The notes under the pieces were generated by a model. It made no database searches. It was not told where the DNA came from and saw only the letters and a list, made by a program, of their open reading frames with translations. Positions 15,882 to 25,456 of a DNA stretch of 64,000 nt are shown here, one piece after another. Each line of letters opens with the position of its first letter. Within the stretch, counting starts at the first letter, position 1. The DNA comes from DATARH01 sp036268425. GTDB lineage: Bacteria > Pseudomonadota > Alphaproteobacteria > ATCC43930 > CGMCC-115725. The position numbers and the translations under genes were made by a program. The stretch covers positions 32,161 through 96,160 of the forward strand of contig DATAUE010000062.1 of the NCBI GenBank assembly GCA_036268425.1. Reading direction: 5' to 3'.

Positions 15882-18410
15882 TCAGGCGACGATTTCGCCG
15901 CTGATCACCTCTTTCGCTTTGCTGGCAAGCTGTTTCAAGCTGAATGGCTTCGGCAGGAAGTGGATTTGGCTGTCGTCGTCGAGGCGTTGTCGAAACGAAT
16001 CCTCAGTGTAGCCGGAGATGAAAATGATCTTCATGTCCGGGTGCAGGTCGCGGACGTGGCGGACGAGGGTTGGCCCGTCCATGCGGGGCATGACGACATC
16101 GGTGATCAAAAGGTCGATGCCGCCATCGGCGTCCCGGATCATTTCCAGCGCATCCTCGCCACTGTGTGCTTCAAGGACGGTGTAGCCCTTGTTGCGCAGC
16201 GCCCGCGCCCCGAAAATCCTGACCGCGTCTTCATCCTCGACCAGCATGACAGTACCAATGCCGGTAAGGTCGCGGCTGGCGGGCATTTCAACAGCATCGG
16301 CGCGAGCGGGCAGCACACCGTCGGTCTGCTGATACCGCGGCAGGTAGATCTGGAACACAGCACCGCGTCCCGAGGTGCTGTCGACAAAAATGAAGCCGCC
16401 AGTCTGCTTGACGATGCCGTACACCGTCGAGAGGCCAAGTCCGGTGCCGGAGCCCACTTCCTTCGTCGAAAAGAACGGTTCGAAAATCCGCGCCAGATTC
16501 TCCTTGGAAATGCCGATGCCGGTGTCGGCAACCTGGATCAGCACATAATTGCCCGCCGGCATGGTTTCGTGTGCACGCCGCACAATGTTGGGTTCGGTGA
16601 CGCTCGCCGTGCGGATCGTCAGTGTGCCGCCATTTGGCATCGCGTCGCGCGCATTGACTGCGAGGTTGATGATGACCTGTTCGAACTGGCCCTGATCGAC
16701 TTTGGCGACGCCGAGATCGCGACCATGCACGACCTGCAGTTCGATATTCTCGCCAATCAGTCGGCGCAACAGGTGCGACAGCTCAACCAGAACGTCGGTG
16801 ATGTCGATGATGCGCGGCTGCAATGTCTGTTGCCGCGAGAACGCCAGCAACTGCCGCACCAGATTAGCGGCGCGGTTGGCGTTCTGCTTGATCTGCATGA
16901 TGTCGGCAAAGGACGGGTCGCCAGGCCGGAACCGCATCAGCAGGAGATCGCAAAACCCGATCATCGCGGTCAGCAGATTGTTGAAATCATGAGCGACGCC
17001 GCCGGCAAGCTGGCCGACCGCCTGCATTTTCTGAGACTGGGCGAATTGTACTTCGAGGTTCTTCTGCTCGGTCACATCGATGAAATGCAGCATCAGCGAG
17101 CCGTCGCTGCCTTCGGCTTCGTCGAGCCGGCGCATAAACACAACGCTGGTTTTATCGCGCAGCGCCTTGAGGCGCACTTCCACTGGTCCGGGATGCCCTG
17201 GACCATCGGCGGCAGCGGCGAGCTTGACGGCGATCTCGCGCCGGTCTTCGTCATTGACGAAGCCGATCAATGGTTCGCCGATCAAATCCTGTGGCGGTGC
17301 CCCGAACAGATCGCCGAGCGCGCGGTTCGCTTCTTCGAGCCGGCCGAACCGGTCGATTAGCGCAATCCCGACCGGGGCGTTGGCAAAAAAGCGCTGGAAC
17401 CGCTCACGCGACAAGCGCAGCGCGGTTTCCCACTCGCGTTCCGGAGTCAGATCGCGCACCACCGAGCGAGTGCGTAATTCCGCGCCTTCGCCGCCAATGC
17501 TTTGCCGGATCGTGGCGTGGACGGTGCGGCCGTCGCTGCTGTGCAAAACAACCTCACCCCGCTGCGCCGGGTCGCTGCGCCCGCCGAACGGATCCCACGG
17601 GGCAGCATCTTCCGATGGCCGAGTCGCGAGAAAATCATGCAACCGCGCATCGCTGCCGACGATCTCAGCGGAGGTGCCGCCGAGCCAGCGTGCGAACGTC
17701 TGGTTGGCAAAGACAAAGTGCCCGTCGCCATCGACGGAGTAGAAGCCTATCGGTGCGTCGTCGAGGAATTCGACCAGCTTGTTGCGCTCGTCGCGCAGCA
17801 TCGCCTCCATTTCGTGGCGCGCCGTGATGTCCTGGATATGCCAGAAGCTGTAACCGCGACGGCCGGCGATTGGATTGACCGCGATGTTAAACCAGCCTGC
17901 CGCAGCGCCACGCGAATCGCGCAACGGTAACGCCGCAATAGCCCGCGTCCCGCGGGTCGCGCGGTCGCGCAGTCGCGCGAAATCCGCGATCGAATCCGCC
18001 TCTCCCAACGCGGCGGCGATCTGGACCAGCGGCGCCTCGTCGCGCGGAAACAGGTCGTGGAACGCCGTGTTGGCGTAGGCGACCGTTCCGTCGGGTGCCA
18101 AAATCAACTGGGCATCCGGTGACGCATCGAGCGCCTGGCTGAGAATGTCGACTCGTCTCGTCAAACTGGCATGCATCCAGCGGGCTGCACCGGCGGAAAT
18201 CCCGGTGATTGCGGCGACCGCTAGGATCACGATCGCTGCCGCGACGTTGGCATTGGAAATGATCTCTGCGAGATAAAGTCCCGCAACGCCGACCGCGACG
18301 GCCGCGGCCAAGAGCGCCGCGTTTGCGATCCGCCGAATTCGGCGGGATCGTTGCCGGTCGACAACCCAACGAGTCCACCGGCTTGTGCCAGTGGTGTCAG
18401 CGACGACCAT
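15882..18410 (-). CDS. cckA: CckA-type hybrid sensor histidine kinase
   Basis: CckA feeds phosphate through ChpT to CtrA and CpdR in the alphaproteobacterial cell cycle. The 842-residue protein has two N-terminal membrane helices (about 27-70), PAS domains (about 85-195, 200-325, 335-450), a HisKA domain with H-box GGVAHDFNNLLTAMIGF (His about 474), an HATPase domain (VNARDAM, DTGIGISKENL, GSGTGLGLSTVYG) and a C-terminal receiver with the phosphorylated Asp in LLITDVVMPRMDG. H-box text and receiver (ALRNKGYTVLEA) match CckA rather than generic hybrids. GAGG stands upstream of the ATG. The sciP gene lies about 1 kb upstream on the opposite strand. Confidence 0.88.
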   Translation of the reverse strand: MVVADTTGTSRWTRWVVDRQRSRRIRRIANAALLAAAVAVGVAGLYLAEIISNANVAAAIVILAVAAITGISAGAARWMHASLTRRVDILSQALDASPDAQLILAPDGTVAYANTAFHDLFPRDEAPLVQIAAALGEADSIADFARLRDRATRGTRAIAALPLRDSRGAAAGWFNIAVNPIAGRRGYSFWHIQDITARHEMEAMLRDERNKLVEFLDDAPIGFYSVDGDGHFVFANQTFARWLGGTSAEIVGSDARLHDFLATRPSEDAAPWDPFGGRSDPAQRGEVVLHSSDGRTVHATIRQSIGGEGAELRTRSVVRDLTPEREWETALRLSRERFQRFFANAPVGIALIDRFGRLEEANRALGDLFGAPPQDLIGEPLIGFVNDEDRREIAVKLAAAADGPGHPGPVEVRLKALRDKTSVVFMRRLDEAEGSDGSLMLHFIDVTEQKNLEVQFAQSQKMQAVGQLAGGVAHDFNNLLTAMIGFCDLLLMRFRPGDPSFADIMQIKQNANRAANLVRQLLAFSRQQTLQPRIIDITDVLVELSHLLRRLIGENIELQVVHGRDLGVAKVDQGQFEQVIINLAVNARDAMPNGGTLTIRTASVTEPNIVRRAHETMPAGNYVLIQVADTGIGISKENLARIFEPFFSTKEVGSGTGLGLSTVYGIVKQTGGFIFVDSTSGRGAVFQIYLPRYQQTDGVLPARADAVEMPASRDLTGIGTVMLVEDEDAVRIFGARALRNKGYTVLEAHSGEDALEMIRDADGGIDLLITDVVMPRMDGPTLVRHVRDLHPDMKIIFISGYTEDSFRQRLDDDSQIHFLPKPFSLKQLASKAKEVISGEIVA

Positions 18411-18583
18411 GATTCGTGCCTCGGGTCGATTAAGCCTCGCCCATCAATAACACGATGGCGGTCCCTGGGTCGCGCACCACGGCGTGTCCGGCGCATGGAA
18501 CACGCCGGTTGATGCCCAAGCCCTGTTGCCGCGCTATCCGTCGCGATCGACTGGAACTTGCAATGCAGGTGCTTGCGGCAAGC

Positions 18584-19000
18584 CTATTCGTCGCGATACG
18601 TCCGCTCCATGCGTTCGTGGCGTTCCTGCGCCTCGATCGACAAGGTGGCGATCGGGCGCGCCTCCAGCCGACGAATGCCGATCGGTTGGTCGGTTTCCTC
18701 GCAATACCCGTAAGTGCCGATATTGATCCGCGATAACGCCGCGTCGATCTTGGAGATCAGCTTGCGTTCGCGGTCGCGGGTTCGCAACTCGATTGCCCGT
18801 TCGGTCTCCAGCGAAGCACGATCGGTCAAATCGGGTTTCAGCAGGCTTTCCTCCTTGAGGTGTCGCAGGGTGCCTGTGGAATCGGCGAGAAGTTCGGCGC
18901 GCCAGCGCAGCAGCTTTTGCCGAAAATACTCTATCTGTAACGGCCCCATAAACTCTTCGTCGTCGTTGGGACGATAATCGGGCGGCAATACCGGACGCAT
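18584..19000 (-). CDS. dksA: DksA-family RNA polymerase-binding regulator
   Basis: DksA works with ppGpp at RNA polymerase. From ATG 19000, which follows GGGGAG by four bases, the protein has 138 residues with the family core DYRPNDDEEFMGPLQIEYFR and a coiled coil. An upstream ATG at 19057 adds 19 residues. The zinc finger is degenerate: GTYGYCEETDQPI keeps one Cys and the other three are replaced (RRLEARPIATLSIEAQERHE). Alphaproteobacterial DksA often shows this. It lies upstream of cckA on the same strand. Confidence 0.9.
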   Translation of the reverse strand: MRPVLPPDYRPNDDEEFMGPLQIEYFRQKLLRWRAELLADSTGTLRHLKEESLLKPDLTDRASLETERAIELRTRDRERKLISKIDAALSRINIGTYGYCEETDQPIGIRRLEARPIATLSIEAQERHERMERTYRDE

Positions 19001-19319
19001 CACTCTCCCCAAACCCGCTTTCGACGGGCGCGGAGTATATGAATCGAGTCTAACCATTTCAACTGTCAGTTCGGTATTTCACCTCGTTGATTTTGCGTAC
19101 TTTTTAAGCGCGGAAGGCAGGGCGCCGCCGATCGCCTGCCGATCGCGGGAGCGTCGGGCCGCCCGTTGCGTCGGCGCCGGACCGATTTTACCCCGCCGCC
19201 CAGTGGCGCGGCCTTTTTGCGGTGCGCGAGAAAAGGCCTCGTGCACCGCGAGTGGCACTCATCTTACCAATTCCTAACAAAGTATTAATCATAAAAATCG
19301 GAGTAATCGCGAAGGAGGT

Positions 19320-19334
19320 TTAGCAATTCTTTAA
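19320..19334 (+). promoter_or_regulatory. Possible CtrA site upstream of sciP
   Basis: TTAG-CAATTCT-TTAA fits the CtrA full-site pattern TTAA-N7-TTAA with one mismatch. It sits 43 bases before the sciP start in the 376-base gap between divergent dksA and sciP (19001-19376), an AT-rich stretch in an otherwise GC-rich region that also holds TATTAATCATAAAAATC. Elsewhere CtrA controls sciP, so the location is sensible. One mismatched site is weak evidence. Confidence 0.35.
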
Positions 19335-19376
19335 ATCGCGGAGCCTAGCTTCGATCGGCAGGAAGGATAATTGTGA

Positions 19377-19676
19377 ATGGTTCTCATGTCCGTTGCCGAT
19401 GGTCAAAGGCCTGACGCTGCTGCCGACAGGCATCGCAGGATCAGTGAATTGCCGTCGCCCGACACCAAACGCTGGGTGGTACGGCGCAAGGCCGTCGTGG
19501 TGCAGGCGGTTCGCGACGGCACAATCACCCTTCAGGAAGCCTGCCGGCGATACAACCTGTCCGTCGAGGAATTTCATGCCTGGCAACAGGCGATCGAGCG
19601 GCACGGCGTTCCGGGGTTGCGGGTTACCCGGCTGCAGATCTATCGCGATACCGACGAACCCCACCCGGCCAAATAG
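19377..19676 (+). CDS. sciP: SciP, CtrA inhibitor (DUF1153)
   Basis: SciP binds CtrA and blocks its activation of transcription in alphaproteobacteria. The 99-residue protein has the DUF1153 core: LPSPDTKRWVVRRKAVVVQA, then a helix-turn-helix with LQEACRRYNLSVEEFHAWQQ and AIERHGVPGLRVTRLQ. The start at 19377 has AGGAAGGA nine bases before it; a second ATG at 19386 is possible. Its closeness to cckA places two CtrA-pathway genes within 4 kb. Confidence 0.93.
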   Translation: MVLMSVADGQRPDAAADRHRRISELPSPDTKRWVVRRKAVVVQAVRDGTITLQEACRRYNLSVEEFHAWQQAIERHGVPGLRVTRLQIYRDTDEPHPAK

Positions 19677-19797
19677 CGCAACCCTGTGTTCTCATCGGCT
19701 CCGTCGTCGCCCCTACCCAATCTCGCCCTGGTATGCTACTTGGTCACGATGTACCGACGCCGCCAAGCGCTGCGGCGCAACATGTACGCGATCCAGT

Positions 19798-19871
19798 TGG
19801 GGGATCGTCTAACGGTAGGACAGCGGACTCTGACTCCGCCAGTCTAGGTTCGAATCCTAGTCCCCCAGCCA
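19798..19871 (+). tRNA. tRNA-Gln (anticodon CTG)
   Basis: The cloverleaf folds by eye. The acceptor TGGGGGA pairs with TCCCCCA, the anticodon stem GCGGA/TCCGC encloses the loop CTCTGAC (anticodon CTG, reading CAG), and the T arm CTAGG-TTCGAAT-CCTAG is present. The discriminator is G, as expected for tRNA-Gln, and CCA is encoded. The region downstream turns at once into IS remnants and recombinase genes, so this tRNA may be an integration site, although no second copy of its 3' end was found. Confidence 0.93.
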
Positions 19872-20162
19872 AAATTTCGGCGTTGAAACAAAGGCTTGTG
19901 ATTCGTTTCCCCACGGAAGGGGTATTTCTTGTGTCACAGCGGTTGCCATCGAAAACCTTGATTTTCATTGGCGTTGCAGCGCTTGCCGAAAATTCCGAGC
20001 AACACGACTGCAACATCGTTTGCCGCGAGTGTTCGTTAAAAGTTCTCAGCGGCGTGATTTAGGTGGCTGCGCGTTCGGTGCAACCGTCGCGCGAACGTCA
20101 GGAGAATAGCTCCCGTTTCTTCTAAACCCAGGCTACGGCGAGCGACTCTGCTCGCCTAATCA

Positions 20163-20366
20163 CTAAATCCACCTGGTGCCGTGCACTCGCAGGTTCGCCA
20201 CCTCGCGCAACCATCGGGCGACCGCCAGGTTCCCGGTCTCGCGGTCGACTATCAGCCCTTCCTGCGCAAGCCGGCCGGCCAGCGGCACGTAGAAGCTGTG
20301 CCGCAGATAGCGAATGAACCGTTCGACCTTGTCCTTATCCGGCATGATGCGCGCCGACGCTTTCAC
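20163..20366 (-). pseudogene. IS21-type IstA transposase fragment
   Basis: The 67 residues contain PDKDKVERFIRYLRHSFYVP and EGLIVDRETGNLAVARWLRE, typical of the interior of IS21-family IstA. Both ends of the gene are missing. A piece of IS21 IstA/IstB also occurs near 55 kb, but the two are different parts, so I cannot say they come from one element. Confidence 0.6.
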
Positions 20367-20570
20367 ACTCTGCTGGTCAACGGCGATATGGTGAGCCCAT
20401 CCGGGTTGTGGGGCGCTGGAAGCACGTAAGTGCGGGTAGGCCGACCATAGACCATGGGCTGAGAGCCCGAGCCTTTATTTGGCCGCCCCTGCGGTCCGCC
20501 CGGATGCGCCGCGAGCGCGAGTCCGTAGTTGCCGTGTTGCCCGCACGCTTCGGACACGACGAGGAGGTCA

Positions 20571-21480
20571 ATGATGCGGGTAATTGGCATGGATATTCAC
20601 CGCACCTTCGCCAAGGCGGTGATAATCGATGGCGACCGGCTGATAAGACTGGGTCGTATAAATATGTCGCGTGACCATCTGGCTGCGTTTGCTGCCAAGC
20701 CGATGTCTGAGGATCACCTCGTGATCGAGGTAACAGGCAATGCGAGTATGACCGATTGACAGACGATCTTCGGGTCGTCGAACGCGAGCTGGCGCGCGCT
20801 GAGCTGGGTAGCACAGAGACCAAGCGGCTGATGACGATTCCCGGGATAGACATGGTCGTCGCGGTTGGACTACTCGCGGCAATCGGCCGATCGAGCGCTT
20901 CACAAGCCCCGGACGTCTCTTCGCTTTTCTGGGACTGAACCCCAGCGTGCATCAATCCGGAACAGCCCGGCCCAGCACGGACGGATCACCAAGCAGAGTT
21001 CCTGCTATGCCCGCACGATGCTGGTCGAAGCAGCGTGGCAAGCAGTTCGCGGGCCTGGGCGCTGTGAGCCTTTTACGAACGCGTTCGGGCGGCGCGGCAC
21101 CCATGTGGCTGCCGTCGCTGCTGCCCGCAAAATCACCGTCATCGTCTGGCACCTTCTCACCCGTGGCGAGGACTACGCGTGGGTTCGTCCCGCCCTCCAC
21201 GCGAAGAAGCAGCGGGATCTCGAGCTACGTTCAGGCCAGCCTGCCCGGCGGGGACAACGAGGCGCTGGCTACGCATACAATCTGACCCGGTCTCGCCGAG
21301 AGAGCGACAGCGTGGTGAGCGAGCCGAGGCCGCCTGCAAGCGGCTCACCGAAGGGTGGACCAAGCGAGGCAGGCGAGTGTCTGCGGACGCCTCAAAGGAG
21401 GAGCGGCAAAGAAGACAGCGTGGCCAGGCTTTTACCTCCAGCCCGACTCTTCGTCTCGAGGTCATCCGCAGACGCGCAGA
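20571..21480 (+). pseudogene. IS110-family transposase, frameshifted
   Basis: The start MMRVIGMDIHRTFAKAVIID has a strong ribosome site (GAGGAGG). Text then jumps between frames: ETKRLMTIPGIDMVVAVGLL from about 20815, then QHGRITKQSSCYARTMLVEA from about 20970 in another frame, then RKITVIVWHLLTRGEDYAWV, and a basic C-terminus (RGERAEAACKRL) in yet another frame. These pieces in order match the DEDD RuvC-like N-domain and the transposase_20 C-domain of IS110 transposases. At least three frameshifts and a central deletion make it non-functional. Confidence 0.7.
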
Positions 21481-21713
21481 AAATAACATGGCGCCACAAA
21501 AGGGTATTCAACTTCATTCGTGGTCTGCGCACGATACGGTGCACACAGCCGCGGGCAGGAACCGCAGTGGCGGGCGAAATCGAGAAACCCGGGATGAAAC
21601 CGGTGGCGACCGCGACCATAGCCGTGACGCTCCAGCACGACGGTGCGTATGTTATGGGATGGACGCCTCCCGCTTCCCGGTGACGATGCAGTCGCCAACA
21701 AAAGGAGGGAAGC

Positions 21714-22278
21714 ATGCCGATGGAATTACTGGCGATCGATCTCGGCAAGCGATCGTTTCACCTTTACGGCATCGACACCGACGGGGTGATCTTGTCGAGG
21801 AAAGTTAGCCGGGCGAAGCTGACGGAGGCGGTCGGCAACCTGGCACCGAAGACAGTCGCGATGGAGGCATGCGCCAGCGCTCATTATTGGGCGCGCTGCT
21901 GGCTCGCCGCCGGCCGAGAAGTGCGGCTCATCAATCCTCGTTTTGTTAAGGCCTTCGTCAAAGGCTCGAAGAACGATGCAGTCGACGCGAGGCGATTTTC
22001 GAGGCGGCGATACGCCCGACAATGCGATTTGTCCCGGTAAAGGTCGACAGACCAGCAGGACCTGCAGTCGCTGCATCGTGCCCGCGACCGGCTGATCTAC
22101 CAACGGACGGCGCTGATCAACCACACTCGCGGCCTGCTCGCTGAATACGGCATCGTACTGCCGCAAGGACCGTGGCGATTTACGGCCCAGTCCCCAGCCG
22201 CCATCGCGGAGGCCGACCTGTCTGATCTGGCGCGCGATCTTCTGGACCAACTCGGCGGCCTCGACAGTCGGATCAAGA
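21714..22278 (+). pseudogene. IS110/IS1111-type transposase, 5' part, interrupted by IS66
   Basis: Begins MPMELLAIDLGKRSFHLYGI, the DEDD domain start, with KGSKNDAVDARRF (normally KNDAxDAxAI). A frameshift near 22010 moves the rest (LQSLHRARDRLIYQRTALIN, GLLAEYGIVLPQG) to another frame. The gene is cut at 22278 by an IS66 element. Bases 22271-22278 (GATCAAGA) are repeated on the far side of that element, and coding text of the same family resumes there. Confidence 0.75.
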
Positions 22279-22304
22279 GTAAGCGTCAGCTGATGGGCGC
22301 GGGA

Positions 22305-22907
22305 TCAGGCGTTGACGGGTTTTGACCGGCGGCGGGTGGCGATGCGCTTGAGGGCGCTGCGGATTTGCGCTTCCTCGATGTCGTCAGGAACGTAGGGGCG
22401 ACCGTACCAGGCGAGCATTTCCTTTTTCTGCCGGCTGCCCTTGCCCTTGTCGGGGCCGGCGATGATGTCGAGGAACTCGTAATAGCCGGGAAAGCCGCCG
22501 CAATCCTCTGGCGGGCAGCGCCGCTCACCGCCGCGGAAGTCGGGGTAGAGCGTGCCGGGTTCAGCCGGCTCGACCCGCTCGACAACGATGCGATGCTCCC
22601 AGTTGTCGCCCATGTCGTAGGTGTATTCGAAGGCGGTGACGCCGCGTTCGACGAGGCTGGCGAGCTTGGTGGCGCTGGCGCGGCGAACCTTGCGGTCGCA
22701 CATCGCATCGTCGGGCTCGGGCCGGCCGTAGAGTTCCTCGCCGGCGGCAAACTCCCACAGGTGATAATCCTGCCAGCCCATGGCGGCTTGGATGATGCGG
22801 TGCAGGGTCTGCAGATTGGTTGCGGTCGGGACCGCGACGCGGCGCCAGATCAGCGGCTCGATATCATTGAGTTCGATGCGCAGGATGGCGATCGGATCGG
22901 CGCTCAT
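22305..22907 (-). CDS. IS66 passenger, plasmid pRiA4b ORF-3-like protein
   Basis: From MSADPIAILRIELNDIEPLI (ATG 22907) the protein has 200 residues and matches the pRiA4b ORF-3 family: PLIWRRVAVP, LHRIIQAAMGWQDYHLWEF, YTYDMGDNWEHRI and the Cys/Pro segment RRCPPEDCGGFPGYYEFL. Its start overlaps the tnpC stop, so it is translationally coupled to the transposase and carried by many IS66 elements. The role in transposition is not known. Confidence 0.85.
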   Translation of the reverse strand: MSADPIAILRIELNDIEPLIWRRVAVPTATNLQTLHRIIQAAMGWQDYHLWEFAAGEELYGRPEPDDAMCDRKVRRASATKLASLVERGVTAFEYTYDMGDNWEHRIVVERVEPAEPGTLYPDFRGGERRCPPEDCGGFPGYYEFLDIIAGPDKGKGSRQKKEMLAWYGRPYVPDDIEEAQIRSALKRIATRRRSKPVNA

Positions 22908-24505
22908 GCCGCCATTCTGGCAGGCTGCCGTTGCCAGTTCCACGGCAACAGCTCGGCCAGGCGATTGATGGGGTGGCCTCTGGCCATGCGATCGACCACG
23001 TCGGCGAGGTAGGCTTCCGGATCGAGGCCGTTGAGCTTGGCGCTCTCCAGCACGGTGTAGAGGATCGCGGCGCGCTCGCCGCCCGCCTCGGACCCGAGGA
23101 ACAGGAAGTTTTTGCGGGTGATGGCGATGGTGCGCAGCGCGCGCTCGGCGGGGTTGTTGTCGATCGCCAGCCGGCCGTTGCCGGCATAGAGCATCAGCGC
23201 GTCCCAGCGGGTGAGCGGGTACTGGATCGCGCGGGCGGGCGCGTTCTTCGACGACAGCCGGCGGCGCTATCCCGCCAGCCAGCCGTGCAAGGCGTCGAGG
23301 ATCGGCACGGCGCGAGCTTGCCGCGCCGCCAGGCGCGTGTCGGCGGGATGGCCGGCGATCTCGGCCTCGATCGCATAGAGTTCGCCGATCCGCTTCAGCG
23401 CCTCTTCGGCGATCGGCGACCTGGTCGCTTCAAACACATCGTAGAACTTGCGCCTTGCATGGGCCCAACAGGCCGCATGGATCAGCCGCGGCGGCCCTCG
23501 GCCGAGTGGTCCCCTGGCGGATGCCGCCGATCGTGCCAGGGCTTCGTAGCCGGCAAAGGCATCGGCCTGGATCACGCCGCGGAAGCCGGCGAGATGAGTG
23601 CGCGGCCGCTCGCCTTTGCGGTCGGGGCTAAAGCGATAATATGCGGCCGGGGCTCGCCCGCCTTGCCAGGGCCGCTCGTCGAGCACATAGGCCCATAATC
23701 GCCCGGTGCGGGTCTTGCCGTTGCCCGGCGCCAGCACCGCGATTGGCGTGTCGTCGGTGTGGATGACCGGCGCCGCCATAATCTGGGCGCCGATCAGTTC
23801 GGCCAGCGGCGCCACCCACCAGGCGACGTGGCCGACCCAGTCCGCCAGGGTCGCACGCTCGATCTCGACGCCGTCGCGCAAGAGGATCGCCGACTGCTGG
23901 TAGAGCGGCAGCCCGTCGAGATACTTGCCGACCACGACACCGGCGATGAGACCGGGGCCCGGCCGGCCCTTCTCGATTGGCAGGTCGGGCGTCGGCGCCT
24001 GCAATATCCGCTCGCACGACCGGCAGCTCAGCTTTGGCCGGATATGGCGAATGACCTTGAGGCGGCCCGGGATCTTCTCCAAGACCTCGGTCACGTCCTC
24101 GCCCAGTCTGGCGAAGTGCGTACCGCCGCAGCCGGGACAGACCGAACCCGGACGATGCACGATCTCCTCGCGCGGCAGATGCTCGGGCAGCGGGCGGCGC
24201 ACCGGCTGGCGCCGTTCGTGGCGCGGCTGATCGGCATCACGCTTACCAGCCGGCACCGTCCGCGCCGCGTCGCCTTCCTCCAGATCCTCCAGCAGCAGCT
24301 CGAGTTGCTCGATCCGTGCGTCAAGCTTCTCAGAGGAGCGGCCGAACTGCATCCGCCGCAGCTTGGCGAGCTGCGCCTGGTATTGTTCGATGCGCAGCTT
24401 GGCACCGGTCAGCTCCGCCCGCGCCGTCGCCAGCTCGGCCTCGCGCTCGGCCAATAAGGCGCGAAGCTCGGCAATCTCTTGAACAGGGTCGATCGCCTCT
24501 GGCAT
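22904..24505 (-). pseudogene. tnpC: IS66 transposase TnpC with in-frame amber codon
   Basis: From MPEAIDPVQEIAELRALLAE the protein has an N-terminal leucine-zipper-like coiled coil, the zf-IS66 motif (CPGCGGTHF then CRSCERI), the DDE domain (VIHTDDTPIAVL, GVIQADAFAGYEAL) and, downstream, the C-terminal motif AIDNNPAERALRTIAITRKN with the catalytic Glu. A single TAG at 23267-23269 (context GGA-TAG-CGC) stops the frame between the second Asp region and the Glu motif. The frame is the same on both sides, so this is a nonsense change, not a frameshift. Suppression or read-through would restore the enzyme. Confidence 0.88.
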
Positions 24506-24578
24506 CAACCGCAAGTTTACTCGATGCACCCCCAGACGAGGCGGCTCCGCCTAGCCCCGAGTCACTATGCCGCGGCGC

Positions 24579-24926
24579 TCAGCCCGCCGCTTCCGGTGCC
24601 CAGGTCCGGCGCGGCGCGCGCCAATCTATGCCCTCCAGCAGCATCGACAGTTGCGCCGGCGTCAGTACCACCGATCCATCCTTCGCCTGCGGCCACAGGA
24701 ACCGGCCGCGCTCCAGCCGCTTGGCAAACAGGCACAGACCTTGACCATCCCACCACAGCACCTTCAAGAGGTCGCCCCTGCGGCCGCGAAAGACGAACAG
24801 CGCGCCGCCATGCGGGTCGAGCTGGAGCACCGTCTGCGCCCGCGCGGCTAACCCGTCAAAGCCCTTGCGCATATCGGTGACGCCGCACGCCAGGTAGACA
24901 CGAACATTGCCCGGAACGCCGATCAC
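24579..24926 (-). CDS. tnpB: IS66 accessory protein TnpB
   Basis: This 115-residue protein begins MIGVPGNVRVYLACGVTDMR and contains GFDGLAARAQTVLQLDPHGG, FVFRGRRGDLLKVLWWDGQG and LFAKRLERGRFLWP, the invariant core of IS66 Orf2. It is needed for transposition in studied elements. Its start overlaps the tnpA stop (ATGA), and tnpC follows 73 bases on. Confidence 0.93.
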   Translation of the reverse strand: MIGVPGNVRVYLACGVTDMRKGFDGLAARAQTVLQLDPHGGALFVFRGRRGDLLKVLWWDGQGLCLFAKRLERGRFLWPQAKDGSVVLTPAQLSMLLEGIDWRAPRRTWAPEAAG

Positions 24927-25372
24927 GACAGCGCCGACAACACCTGCTGCAACGCCGCCGCGTCGACCGCACCGGTGATCCGCAGCTTGACCCCTGAGCG
25001 AAGCTCCACCTCGATCGTGCCGCCCACCGGCCGATCGGTTTCCGAAAGTGCCGGCGCCGGATCGCAGGGTGCGCAGGCCGCCGCAACCTCTCTAACCGGC
25101 GGCGCCACCATCACCGGCGCGAACCCCATCAGCTCGCCGGTACGAAACTGCCGCCGCCAAGTGTAAAGCTGGCCGCTGCTGATCCCGTGCATCCGGCACG
25201 CCAGCGATGCCGACGATCCTGACGCCACGCTCTGCGCCAATATCCGCAGCTTCTCCTCGACGCTCCAGCGCCGCCGCCGCTCCGGCCCCGCGAGAACCTC
25301 CCCACGCACCTCCCGAGCCCTCGTACGAGTACTCCGGAGGTCCTCGCTATCAATCAGTTCGCCGTCATCCAT
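24923..25372 (-). CDS. tnpA: IS66 accessory protein TnpA
   Basis: From MDDGELIDSEDLRS (ATG 25372) the protein has 149 residues. A transposase_8-type helix-turn-helix is visible (RRRRWSVEEKLRILAQSVAS, then ACRMHGISSGQLYTWRRQFR), followed by a Pro-rich linker and a beta segment TIEVELRSGVKLRITG. It is the first gene of the IS66 operon and likely binds the element ends. Confidence 0.9.
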   Translation of the reverse strand: MDDGELIDSEDLRSTRTRAREVRGEVLAGPERRRRWSVEEKLRILAQSVASGSSASLACRMHGISSGQLYTWRRQFRTGELMGFAPVMVAPPVREVAAACAPCDPAPALSETDRPVGGTIEVELRSGVKLRITGAVDAAALQQVLSALS

Positions 25373-25456
25373 CGTCCACCGCCAAAACCAAAGCGGCAGA
25401 ATCACGCTCAGCGTGCCGTCAGCAAGACGCCCCTCAGCTGACGCTTACGATCAAGA

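Larger units (their letters stand above)
22279..25448 (-). mobile_element. Complete IS66-family element with 8-bp target duplication
   Basis: The terminal inverted repeats are GTAAGCGTCAGCTGA at 22279-22293 and its exact complement TCAGCTGACGCTTAC at 25434-25448. GATCAAGA flanks both ends directly (22271-22278 and 25449-25456), the 8-bp duplication expected for IS66. Inside, on the minus strand, are tnpA, tnpB, tnpC and a pRiA4b ORF-3-like passenger. The target is an IS110-type transposase gene. The perfect repeats and duplication indicate a recent insertion relative to its decayed host gene, yet tnpC has an in-frame stop. Confidence 0.93.

Noticed and set aside
19840..19871. tRNA-Gln 3' end as an attL site for the island
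   Set aside because: No second copy of the sequence was found by eye up to 31 kb, so left as a possibility only.
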